Source: Acidobacteriota bacterium (GTDB taxonomy: Bacteria > Acidobacteriota > Thermoanaerobaculia > Multivoradales > JBCCEF01). From it: 64,000 bases of DNA. Below, piece after piece: positions 35,027 to 43,069 of this stretch. Location: the NCBI GenBank assembly GCA_039030395.1, contig JBCCEF010000012.1, positions 62,001 through 126,000 on the forward strand. Reading direction: 5' to 3'. Both the position numbers and the translations under genes were made by a program. Within the stretch, counting starts at the first letter, position 1. Each line of letters starts with the position of its first letter. A model generated the notes under the pieces. The model was not told the DNA's origin, made no database searches, and saw nothing but the letters and a program-made list of their open reading frames with translations.

Positions 35027-36255
35027 GCGCCGCCGAGGTCGTCATCACCGCCGCCGGGGCGATCCATCCGCTCGGAGATTCGCCGCAGGCACTCCACGAA
35101 GCCGCCTGCGCCGGCCGCTCCGGCCTGGCCGCGATCACCGACTTCCCCACCGCGGGCTTACCGCGGGACACGGCCTTTCCGCTGCAGGATTACTCGCCGC
35201 GGGAACACCTCGGCCGCGGCAACCTGCGCGCCCTGGACCGCACCTCGCGGCTGGCCGCCACGGCGTGCCAGAAAGCCCTTGACGCCGGCGGCTGGGAGGC
35301 CGGGGAAGGCAGGAAGGAGGTCGGGCTGGTGCTCGGCACCATGTTCGGCAGCATCCGCACCATCTCGGAGTTCGACCGCCGCTGCCTGGAGGCCGGACCG
35401 CAGTACGTCAAGCCCCTCGACTTCGCCAACAGCGTGATCAACGCCGCCGCCGGTCAGGCGGCCATCTGGCACGGCCTGCCGGGCATCAACGCCACCCTCA
35501 CCGGCGGCCCCACGGCCGGCCTCCAGGCGATCGGCTACGGCACCGATCTCATCCGCCGCGAACGGGCCGCGTTGGCGTTGGCCGGCGGCGCCGAAGAGCT
35601 GTCCTTTGAGGCCCTCTTCGGTTTCGCCCGAAGCGGCCATCTGAGCGACGATCCGGCCGGACCCCGACCCTTCGACGAAGGCCGTTCCGGCTTCGTCCTC
35701 GGCGAGGGCGCCGCGCTGGTGATGCTGGAAGACGCCGAACGCGCCGCCGAACGCGGTGCGCCGACCCTGGCCACGGTGCTCGGCCAGGGCAACGCCTTCG
35801 ACCCCACCCGCGGCCGCGACGAGGATTCCGCCGTGGCCGCCGTCGCGCGCTCCATCGAGCTGGCGCTCCAGGAAGCGGAGCTCCCGGCGGCGGCGATCGA
35901 CGCCGTCAGCGCCGGCGCCAGCGGCCTCAGGTTAGGGGACGAACGTGAGGGGTTGGGCCTGGCCCGCGCCCTCAACGGCGGAGCCCGGAAAGTGCCGGTG
36001 GCCGCCGTCAAGTCGCAGCTCGGCGAGACCCTCGGCGCTTCCGGCGCTCTCCAGACCCTTCTCGCCCTGGAGATCCTGCGCACCGGCAGGGTACCGGGGG
36101 TCCACCGGCTGGAGAAAGTTCCGAAGTCCCTGGAAACCTCCGGCCTGGATTTGTCGCCCGATGCCCAAACGACGACGGTGGATCGGGTCCTCGTCACCGC
36201 CGCCGGCCTCGACGGCAATCACTTCGCCTTGATTCTCGGAAAGGTGTCGTCATGA
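35023..36255 (+). CDS. Catalytically dead ketosynthase, chain-length-factor-like (KS-beta)
   Basis: 410 residues with the ketosynthase fold (AEVVITAAGAIHPLG start, RPFDEGRSGFVLGEGAALVM, AAGLDGNHFALIL end). All three catalytic residues of its partner are changed: Cys159 becomes Pro163 (TGGPTAGLQAIG), His292 becomes Gly298 (SAGASGLRLGD) and His329 becomes Glu335 (KSQLGETLGAS); only the Lys remains. Such inactive partners (chain length factors, CLF) shape the tunnel and chain length in type II PKS and aryl polyene synthases. Classic CLFs carry Gln at the Cys site, so the Pro here is unusual. The ATG at 35023 overlaps the KS-alpha stop (ATGA). Confidence 0.88.
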   Translation: MSAAEVVITAAGAIHPLGDSPQALHEAACAGRSGLAAITDFPTAGLPRDTAFPLQDYSPREHLGRGNLRALDRTSRLAATACQKALDAGGWEAGEGRKEVGLVLGTMFGSIRTISEFDRRCLEAGPQYVKPLDFANSVINAAAGQAAIWHGLPGINATLTGGPTAGLQAIGYGTDLIRRERAALALAGGAEELSFEALFGFARSGHLSDDPAGPRPFDEGRSGFVLGEGAALVMLEDAERAAERGAPTLATVLGQGNAFDPTRGRDEDSAVAAVARSIELALQEAELPAAAIDAVSAGASGLRLGDEREGLGLARALNGGARKVPVAAVKSQLGETLGASGALQTLLALEILRTGRVPGVHRLEKVPKSLETSGLDLSPDAQTTTVDRVLVTAAGLDGNHFALILGKVSS

Positions 36256-38051
36256 GCGCTTCCCTTCCCCGCTCGACCGGTCAGACCTTCGACAGCGAGC
36301 ACTACGATGTCGTGATCCTCGGCGGCGGCCTGGCCGGCCTGACCTTGGCCCGTCACCTGCTTCTGGATACGGACAAACGCGTCCTCCTGCTAGAGCGAAA
36401 CGCGAGCCTGCCGCACCACCGCCAAAAGGTCGGCGAGTCCTCCGTCCAGCTCGCCGGCTACTACTACTCCAAGGTGCTCGATCTCGAAGAGCTGCTGCTG
36501 ACGGAACACTTCATGAAGTACAACCTGCGCTTCTACTGGAAGAGCGGTGAGCGGTCGAACGCCGGCTTCGAGGACTATTCGCAGGCCTACATCCGAAAGT
36601 TCTCGAACATCGCCAGCTACCAGCTCGACCGCAATGAATTCGAGCGCGCGGTGCTCGCCCGGAACGAAGAATTCGAGCGCTTCACCTGCCTCACCGCGGT
36701 CACCAAGATCGAAGCGCCTCTCGACGGCCCGGGCCCCCACGCCCTGGCCTTCGCCCACCGCGGCGAAGGGCGGGAGATCACCGCCGACTGGGTGGTCGAC
36801 ACCACCGGCCGGGTTCGGCTGCTCGCCAAGCGCCGGGGCATGGCGCGCAAGAACCCCATCCGCCATGGTGCCTTCTTCTGGTGGGTGGACGGCCTGGTGG
36901 ACATCGACAAGCTCACCGGGCAGTCGCGGCGGGAGGTGCGGCTGCATCCCAGCCGCCGGGAGACCGGTCACCTGCCCTTCTGGATGGCGACCAACCACTT
37001 CATGGGCGAAGGCTTTTGGTTCTGGGTGATTCCGCTGCAGGGCAAGACCAGCCTGGGCCTGGTCTACGACACCGAGAAGATCTCCCACGGCGATGTCTTC
37101 TCGGTGGAGAAAGCCACCGACTGGGTGTGCAAGGAGTTTCCGCTCTTCGCCCGCGACCTGCCCGCCCGCGAGGTTCTCGACTACGGCGGCTACAAGGACT
37201 TTTCCCACGACTGCTCGCAGACCATCAGCCGCGACGGCTGGGCGTTGGCCGGCGAAGCCGGGCGCTTTACGGATCCCCTCTACAGCCCCGGAAGCGACCT
37301 GATCTCGATCTACAACACCCTGATCGTCGACGCCATTCAGACGGGAGATGCCGACGAGCTGGCCGCCAAGACCCGCCTCTACGAGCAGCTCATGAAGGCC
37401 GCCTACGCCGCCTACGAGCCGTCCTACGCCCTGTCCTACGACGCCCTGGGCGACCCGGAGGTTTTCTCCCTCAAGTACGGCTGGGAGCTTTCCGTTTACT
37501 TCGGATTCTACGTCTTCCCGTTCATCAACGACCTGTTCACCGACCGCCGCTTCGCCGTCTCGTACTTGAAGGCGTTCTCCAAGCTCGGTCCGATGAACCG
37601 CGCCGTCCAGCAGCTTCTCTCGGACTACTTCCAGTGGCGCAAGAATGCCGTCGGCCTGCCCGCCGAGCCGGTGTACTTCGATTTTCTCAGGTTCGGCACT
37701 CTGGACGCCGCCGAGAAGACCTTCTACCGAGTCGGAGCCGACGTCGCCGAAGCCCGCCGGGTGCTGCAGGATCAGCTCGCCAACCTCGACGAGCTGGCGC
37801 GCTTCCTGTGGGCGCGGGTGGCGTCGGTGGTGCTGGGCGAACCGGCGGTGATGACTTGCCGCCCGATGATCGAAGCGATCGATCCCAACGCGCTGACCTT
37901 CGATCCGGCGGCGATGGCGCGAGGCTGGGCCCAGGCCGATCGCTCCGCCCCGCCCTGGGAGTGGTCCTTCGATCCCGCCGTGATGGATGTGTTCCCGAGT
38001 GAGGTCTCGGCGCCCGATGAGGTAGCGGCGGTCGCCGGAGCCGGCGCGTGA
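36252..38051 (+). CDS. FAD-dependent halogenase/monooxygenase-family flavoprotein
   Basis: 599 residues. The N-terminal Rossmann motif is GGGLAG (24-29) within YDVVILGGGLAGLTLARHLL. KVGESSVQ (59-66) and the halogenase-type WxWxIP motif (W256, W258, I260, P261 in GFWFWVIPLQGKTSLGL) place it in the tryptophan-halogenase superfamily. A second FAD-contact piece is GWALAGEAGRFTDPLYSPGSD. The position that should carry the chlorinating Lys of true halogenases (as in PrnA) aligns by eye with Arg in KYNLRFYW, so halogenation is doubtful; hydroxylation or desaturation is equally possible. Related flavoproteins occur in aryl polyene and xanthomonadin clusters. ATG overlaps the KS-beta stop and its own stop overlaps the next gene. 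Confidence 0.85.
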   Translation: MSASLPRSTGQTFDSEHYDVVILGGGLAGLTLARHLLLDTDKRVLLLERNASLPHHRQKVGESSVQLAGYYYSKVLDLEELLLTEHFMKYNLRFYWKSGERSNAGFEDYSQAYIRKFSNIASYQLDRNEFERAVLARNEEFERFTCLTAVTKIEAPLDGPGPHALAFAHRGEGREITADWVVDTTGRVRLLAKRRGMARKNPIRHGAFFWWVDGLVDIDKLTGQSRREVRLHPSRRETGHLPFWMATNHFMGEGFWFWVIPLQGKTSLGLVYDTEKISHGDVFSVEKATDWVCKEFPLFARDLPAREVLDYGGYKDFSHDCSQTISRDGWALAGEAGRFTDPLYSPGSDLISIYNTLIVDAIQTGDADELAAKTRLYEQLMKAAYAAYEPSYALSYDALGDPEVFSLKYGWELSVYFGFYVFPFINDLFTDRRFAVSYLKAFSKLGPMNRAVQQLLSDYFQWRKNAVGLPAEPVYFDFLRFGTLDAAEKTFYRVGADVAEARRVLQDQLANLDELARFLWARVASVVLGEPAVMTCRPMIEAIDPNALTFDPAAMARGWAQADRSAPPWEWSFDPAVMDVFPSEVSAPDEVAAVAGAGA

Positions 38052-39505
38052 TCGCCTCGCCACGGGCTGCGGCGCCCGCCCTCGAACGGATGTTCGATCT
38101 GCCGCCGTCCGAGGCCGACGAGCGGCTCGAGGTCGAGGGCCAGGCGCTCCCGGAATGGCTGGACGGCACCTGCTACTTCAACGGCCCGGCCCGCTACCGG
38201 CGCGGCGACCTCGCCTACCGCCACTGGCTCGACGGCGACGGCGCGGTCTCGAGCCTGCGAATCACCCGCGGCGAAAGGCCGCGCTTCCGGCGGCGTTTCG
38301 TCCAGAGCACCAAACTGCGCGACGAAGAGGCCGCCGGACGCGCCCTCTTTCGTACCTTTGGCACCGCCTTCGATGGCGATCGACTGCGCCGCGGCTTAGG
38401 GCTCGAGTCGCCGGTCAACGTCAGCGTGGTGCCCTTCGCCGGGCACCTCCTGGCCTTCGGCGAGCAGGGGCTGCCCTGGGCGCTCGACCCGGACACTCTG
38501 GAAACCCGCGGCGAGCACACCTTCAACGGCCGCCTCAACGCCGTCAGTCCGCTGTCGGCCCACCCGTCCATCGATCCGGAGAGCGGCGAGATGTTCAACT
38601 TCGGAATCTCCTACGCCGCCCGCCGGCCGCTGGTGAACCTCTACCGCTTCACTCCGGACGGCGAGCTGGCCGGCCGGCGACGGATTCCCCTACCGTACCC
38701 CTGCTCGATGCACGACTTCGGCCTCAGCCGGAGATGGGCGACCTTCTACGTCAATCCCCACCTGCTCGACGTGACGGGGATCATCGAGAGCGGCCAGTGC
38801 GTGATGGACTCCCTCTCCTGGCAGCCGGATCTCGGCAGCCGCCTGCTGGTGGTGGACCGCGAGAGCGGCGAGATCGCACTGGACGTGGCCCTGGAGCTCC
38901 CCCGAGCCTGCCTACACCACATCCACAGCTTCGAAGCGGACGGCCTGCTCTACGTCGACCTACTGGAACTGGACGAGCCGGTCTACGGCCAATACCAGCC
39001 GCTACCGGATCTCTACCGATCGGTGGCGCCGGGCCGACCGGTGCGCTGGGTGGTGGACCCCGAAAAGGGGGCATGGATCGAGCGGCGTACCCTGCCCTAC
39101 GATGCGGCGCCGGACTTCCCGGCGGTCGACGTGCGCATCGTCGACGGTGACTACGATGACTTCTGGATGCTGGGAATCTCCGCCACCGGCCGCTCCGGCC
39201 GCAAGTTTTTCGATCAGCTCGTCCACCTTCGCTGGTCCGACGAGTCCATCGACCTGTGGCAGGCTCCCGCAGGCCGACTTCTCGCCTCGGAACCCATCTT
39301 CGCCGGCCAACCCGGCCGGCCGGGCCGCGGTCTGGTCGTCTGTCACGAACTGGATCTCGGGGCCGGCGACGCCTCACAGGGTGGCGGACTCTCCTCCAGT
39401 TTCCTGGTCTTCGACGCCCAGAACATCGCCGCCGGACCCATCACCCACCTGCCCCTGAGCACCGCCATCCCCGCCTGCTTCCACGCCGGCTGGGCACCAG
39501 CCTAG
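38048..39505 (+). CDS. Carotenoid-cleavage-oxygenase family protein (RPE65/CCD)
   Basis: 485 residues. The four iron-binding histidines of the family can be placed: His172 in SAHPSIDPESGEMFNFG, His222 in CSMHDFGLS, His290/291 in CLHHIHSFE and His479 in ACFHAGWAP near the C-terminus. The start motif GTCYFNGPARYRRG also fits. The enzymes split double bonds of carotenoids, stilbenes or related conjugated chains with O2. The GTG start at 38048 overlaps the flavoprotein stop (GTGA). No carotenoid genes (crtB, crtI, crtY) are nearby, so its natural substrate may be the conjugated product of this operon. A terminator follows directly. Confidence 0.9.
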   Translation: MIASPRAAAPALERMFDLPPSEADERLEVEGQALPEWLDGTCYFNGPARYRRGDLAYRHWLDGDGAVSSLRITRGERPRFRRRFVQSTKLRDEEAAGRALFRTFGTAFDGDRLRRGLGLESPVNVSVVPFAGHLLAFGEQGLPWALDPDTLETRGEHTFNGRLNAVSPLSAHPSIDPESGEMFNFGISYAARRPLVNLYRFTPDGELAGRRRIPLPYPCSMHDFGLSRRWATFYVNPHLLDVTGIIESGQCVMDSLSWQPDLGSRLLVVDRESGEIALDVALELPRACLHHIHSFEADGLLYVDLLELDEPVYGQYQPLPDLYRSVAPGRPVRWVVDPEKGAWIERRTLPYDAAPDFPAVDVRIVDGDYDDFWMLGISATGRSGRKFFDQLVHLRWSDESIDLWQAPAGRLLASEPIFAGQPGRPGRGLVVCHELDLGAGDASQGGGLSSSFLVFDAQNIAAGPITHLPLSTAIPACFHAGWAPA

Positions 39506-39515
39506 GCCCCGGCGC

Positions 39516-39537
39516 CGGGGTTTGACCCCGTTTCTTT
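39516..39537 (+). terminator. Intrinsic terminator of the five-gene operon
   Basis: CGGGGT (39516-39521) pairs with ACCCCG (39525-39530) around a 3-base loop, followed at once by TTTCTTT. It starts 11 bases after the oxygenase stop. The palindrome CCCCGGCGCCGGGG overlaps its left side and could form an alternative stem. Confidence 0.65.
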
Positions 39538-39707
39538 CCCTCCTTCGCTTCCAAGGAGCAAGGGAGAAGTTTGTCCGGTGGCCGGTACACCTTTTTCCTC
39601 CTGCCGGCTCTCTCTCTGTACAGCGAGTGCTGGCTCCTCAGCCTCGAAGCCTCGTCGCAAAGGCTGAGGAGCCGGCCGTCTCATTCCATCGAGGGAGGAG
39701 AGGAATC

Positions 39708-40412
39708 GTGGATCCTGCGAGACGTCAACAAGCATCGAGTCGAGCGCGACAGCTTCTGAACCGACTGCAAGGTCACCGCAGCGGAAAACTGTTCGATCTC
39801 AGTCACCGACAGCGAGAACGGGCCGCCCGGAAAATCCTACATATCGACTCACCCGAGAGCCTGCTCGGAGGCGACTCGATCGCCTGGGCAGACGACTTGA
39901 GCCAAGAGCAGCCGGCAACCGCTGCCGCCCTCTACGCTCTCGAACACGACCATTTGGTCGACTCCAGCGCCTCGCACCGCTCCGCCGGTGGCAAGCTTTG
40001 CGCCGGGTTACGCTTTCAGCTCGCCTGCGCCCTGATGGGCGAGGGATCGAAGACCCTGCTCCGCCTCGCCGTGGAGGTCTTTCACAGCACCCTCGACGGC
40101 TGCGCCGTCCACTCCACCAGTGCCCTGCAGTTTCACTGCTGGCAGAATCTAGGCTATGCCCTGTCGGCCCTCGGAGATCCCCTCGCCTCGGCCTACGCCT
40201 TCCAGAATTCCCGCACCTTTGCGCCGAGCGCCGAGACCTGCGCCGCCGTTCAGGTGCTGGCCGCCGAAGCCCTCGACCAGGGCGGTGACCTGCCGGCGGC
40301 GCAGCGCCTTGTCCGCTCCTCCTGGCGCGATCTCCACGGCCTCTCCAAAACGCCGGAAGGCCGCGAGATCTTGGCGAGGTGGTCCCCCTACCTGTCGATT
40401 TCGGAAGACTGA
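39708..40412 (+). CDS. Hypothetical protein, mostly helical
   Basis: 234 residues from a GTG at 39708, chosen because GGGAGGAGAGG lies just upstream; the frame stays open further back to 39522 without a site. No signal peptide. The N-terminus is basic and helix-rich (PARRQQASSRARQLLNRLQG, HRQRERAARKIL). Residues ~80-210 read as short helical repeats of TPR-like character (WQNLGYALSALGDPLASAYAFQNS, AEALDQGGDLPAAQRLVRSS). Seven or so Cys/His residues are scattered without a zinc motif. No domain was recognised. The gene stands alone between the oxygenase terminator and a small secreted protein; function unknown. Confidence 0.72.
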   Translation: MDPARRQQASSRARQLLNRLQGHRSGKLFDLSHRQRERAARKILHIDSPESLLGGDSIAWADDLSQEQPATAAALYALEHDHLVDSSASHRSAGGKLCAGLRFQLACALMGEGSKTLLRLAVEVFHSTLDGCAVHSTSALQFHCWQNLGYALSALGDPLASAYAFQNSRTFAPSAETCAAVQVLAAEALDQGGDLPAAQRLVRSSWRDLHGLSKTPEGREILARWSPYLSISED

Positions 40413-40573
40413 GACGCCCGCGGCGGACGCCTTCGCCGTCCTTCCATCTGAATTACCGCCTTTTATCGCTTACTTCCAATAGAGGCCTAGAACAAGCAGC
40501 CGGGCTCGCGCCCAGGCCGCCTTCGATGGGTTTCCTCTGTCGTCGCATCGGCGTCGGCAGACGCGACCGAAGC

Positions 40574-40599
40574 ATGGAGAACTCCGCCGCGTTCTCCAT
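40574..40599 (+). promoter_or_regulatory. Perfect 9-bp hairpin in the leader of the next gene
   Basis: ATGGAGAAC (40574-40582) pairs exactly with GTTCTCCAT (40591-40599) around an 8-base loop. It lies 35 bp before the ATG at 40634, after which AAGGAGG forms the ribosome site. It could be an operator, an mRNA-stabilising hairpin or a terminator of the upstream gene; there is no T-run. Confidence 0.45.
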
Positions 40600-40633
40600 C
40601 CGAGAAATTGGTGTGCTCTAAGGAGGCAACACA

Positions 40634-41125
40634 ATGGCGGACTGCCGAAGTTCCCGTAGGAAGACTCCAACCAAGCCATCCCTGTTCATAGTTCTCGGCG
40701 CGGCTCTGGTCGCCGCGCTGCTGATCACCCCGGCGTGGGCCGACTCTCCGGCCGACCAGCGAACGCCGGCGGAAGTCATTGCCAGCGTGCAGGTGATCCA
40801 CGCGCCCGGCGCGGGCGTCGAAACGGAATTGACCGCCCTGAAGGTCGCCCTCGACCCGGAGACGGGCAAGCTGCGCCCGCTGACCGCCGAAGAATCCCGC
40901 AAGCTCGGTGAGCAGGAGAAGAACCTGCGGACCGGCCGATCCATCGCCCCGCTCAAGGCCATCGAGATGGAAGACGGCGGCGTGCGCCTGGACCTCCAGG
41001 GCCGCTTCTTGAGCCTGTCCACCGCCGAGCAGGCGGAGGACGGCAGCTTGAGCGGACAGTGCGTGGAATCCGTCGACAAGGCCTTCGCGGCCGCGACCGG
41101 CGAGGAGGTGCACCTTGACCACTAA
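40634..41125 (+). CDS. Small secreted protein of unknown function, next to a metalloprotease
   Basis: 163 residues with a signal peptide (about 1-36: SLFIVLGAALVAALLITPAW, cleavage near AWADS). The mature part is acidic and contains LKVALDPETGKLRPLTAEES, a segment often seen ahead of secreted post-translationally processed or accessory proteins, and one Cys (SGQCVESVDKAF). AAGGAGG sits 7 bases before the ATG. Its 3' end overlaps the start of the metalloprotease gene by 11 bp, so the two proteins are almost certainly co-produced. An accessory or inhibitory role for the protease is a guess; no family was recognised. Confidence 0.8.
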   Translation: MADCRSSRRKTPTKPSLFIVLGAALVAALLITPAWADSPADQRTPAEVIASVQVIHAPGAGVETELTALKVALDPETGKLRPLTAEESRKLGEQEKNLRTGRSIAPLKAIEMEDGGVRLDLQGRFLSLSTAEQAEDGSLSGQCVESVDKAFAAATGEEVHLDH

Positions 41126-43043
41126 GCTGCGCCACGCCCTACTCCTTCTCGCCGCCCTTTCACTGCTCGCCGCCCCGGCCGCCTTCGGCGCCACGGTCAC
41201 CATCGTCAACGTCGACCCACCGAATGTCGGCTTCAATGATCCCACTCCCGCCGCCCCGGTCGGCGGCAACCCCGGCACCACCCTCGGTCAGCAGCGGCTG
41301 AACGCTTTCCAGTACGCCGCCGGCCTGTGGGGAGCCACCCTCGACAGCCCGATCACCATTCGGGTGCAGGCGTCGAACCCACCGCTGCCATGTAACGCCA
41401 CCTCGGCGGTGCTGGGCGCCGCCGGCACCATCCAGGTGTTCGCAAACTTCGCCAATGCCCCCTTCACCAACACCTGGTATCCGGGCGCCCTGGCCAACAA
41501 GCTGGCCGGCGTGGACTTGGCACCGGGAGCCCCGGGCACCAACGCCGACGACATCGTCGCCCAGTTCAACCGCTCGATCGACAACAACCCCAACTGCCTG
41601 GCCGGCACCAACTGGTACTACGGGCTGGACCACAACAACGGCAACGACATCGACTACGTCACGGTGGTGACCCACGAAATCGGCCACGGCGTGGGCTTCG
41701 CCAGTTTCACGAACGAGTCGACCGGTCAGTTCGTCGGCCCTCCCTTCCTGCCGAGCGTCTTCGACCGCTTCACCTTCGACAACGACCAGGGCCTGTTTTG
41801 GGACCAGATGACCAACGCCCAGCGCGTGGCTTCGGCGATCAACTGCTGCGGCGTGGTGTGGGACGGTCCGCAGGTCAACATGTTCGCACCGTTCATTCTC
41901 GACAGCGGCGCGCCGGGCCTGCGGGTGACGGCGCCGGCGGGCATCGCCGGCACCTACGCGGTGGGCACAGCCAGTTTCGGTCCACCGCTGGCGAGTCCCG
42001 GAGTCTCCGGCACCGTCGAACTGGTGAATGACGGCGTGGGCACCACCACCGACGGCTGCGAGGCGCTGGTGGGCTTCACCGCCGGCAACATCGCTTTGAT
42101 CGACCGCGGTTCCTGTGCCTTCACGGTGAAAGCGCAGAACGCCGAAGCCGCCGGCGCGGTGGGCGTGGTGATCGCCGACAACGTCGCCGGCTGTCCGCCG
42201 CCGGGCCTGGCCGGTACGGATCCGGGCCTCACCATCCCGTCGGTTCGCATCTCGCTCGACGACGGCAACACCATCAAGGCGAATTTGCCGGGAGTGGTGG
42301 CGAACCTCGGGGTCGCCGGCGACCAGCTCGCCGGAGCGGATGACGACGGCAACGTCAAGCTGTTCTCGCCGGATCCGGTGCAGCCGGGGTCCTCGATCTC
42401 CCACTGGGATACGAGCGCCACGCCGAACCTGCTGATGGAGCCGTTCATCTCGGCGGATCTCGATGACGACCTCGACCTGACGCCGATGGCGCTGGCGGAC
42501 ATGGGCTGGATGCTTCTCCAGACCTGCGGCAACAACACCCGCGAGGGCCTGGAGAAGTGCGACGGCACCGACCTCTTCGGTCAAACCTGCCGCAGCCTGG
42601 GTTTCGACGGCGGCACTCTCGCCTGCTCGGCGACCTGTGACGCCTTCGACACCAACGCCTGCTTCACCTGCGAGGACGGCAAGTCGGAAGGCTCCTGGAA
42701 CGAGCCCAACGGATTGTCCTTCGGCAGCGCCGGCGGCTACCTCTACGACAGTTCCGGTGCGATCGCCTACAAGATCGTGCTGACGCTGTCGCCGACGGGG
42801 CCGAACACCGGCATCGTGGCGGGCATCATCTACGACGGCAACGCGCCGGATCCGGACTTCTGGGTCTCCGGCGGATACCGGCTCAACGGTACCTCCGGGG
42901 GTGTGGATTTCGGCACCTGGGGCGCCAAGATCATCCCCTTCGGCGGCACCAGCGCCGTCGGCAAGATCAGCGGCGACTGGAAGGACCGTCCGTCCTTGAG
43001 TTCGATCGGTAGGTTCGCAGCGAAGTGGGAGATCTGCCAATAG
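41115..43043 (+). CDS. Secreted PA-domain zinc metalloprotease with Cys-rich repeat
   Basis: 642 residues from a TTG start that follows GAGGAGG by 6 bases and overlaps the previous gene. A signal peptide covers about 1-25. The catalytic zinc motif HEIGHGVGF is at 187-195 in a metzincin-like context. A protease-associated (PA) domain follows (about 265-390: GNIALIDRGSCAFTVKAQNA, AGAVGVVIADNV). Then a six-to-eight-Cys repeat (CGNNTREGLEKCDG ... GQTCRSLGFDGGTLACSATC) of the kind common in myxobacterial surface proteins, and a C-terminal beta region. It should degrade extracellular proteins. A hairpin terminator begins 34 bp after its stop. Confidence 0.88.
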   Translation: MTTKLRHALLLLAALSLLAAPAAFGATVTIVNVDPPNVGFNDPTPAAPVGGNPGTTLGQQRLNAFQYAAGLWGATLDSPITIRVQASNPPLPCNATSAVLGAAGTIQVFANFANAPFTNTWYPGALANKLAGVDLAPGAPGTNADDIVAQFNRSIDNNPNCLAGTNWYYGLDHNNGNDIDYVTVVTHEIGHGVGFASFTNESTGQFVGPPFLPSVFDRFTFDNDQGLFWDQMTNAQRVASAINCCGVVWDGPQVNMFAPFILDSGAPGLRVTAPAGIAGTYAVGTASFGPPLASPGVSGTVELVNDGVGTTTDGCEALVGFTAGNIALIDRGSCAFTVKAQNAEAAGAVGVVIADNVAGCPPPGLAGTDPGLTIPSVRISLDDGNTIKANLPGVVANLGVAGDQLAGADDDGNVKLFSPDPVQPGSSISHWDTSATPNLLMEPFISADLDDDLDLTPMALADMGWMLLQTCGNNTREGLEKCDGTDLFGQTCRSLGFDGGTLACSATCDAFDTNACFTCEDGKSEGSWNEPNGLSFGSAGGYLYDSSGAIAYKIVLTLSPTGPNTGIVAGIIYDGNAPDPDFWVSGGYRLNGTSGGVDFGTWGAKIIPFGGTSAVGKISGDWKDRPSLSSIGRFAAKWEICQ

Positions 43044-43069
43044 CGGTTCGGCAGCTCGTTCCTTGGAAG

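Noticed and set aside
33523-39505. A housekeeping fatty-acid synthesis operon (acpP-fabF)
   Set aside because: Two adjacent KS genes, one dead, plus a flavoprotein and a carotenoid oxygenase, and no fabD or fabG.
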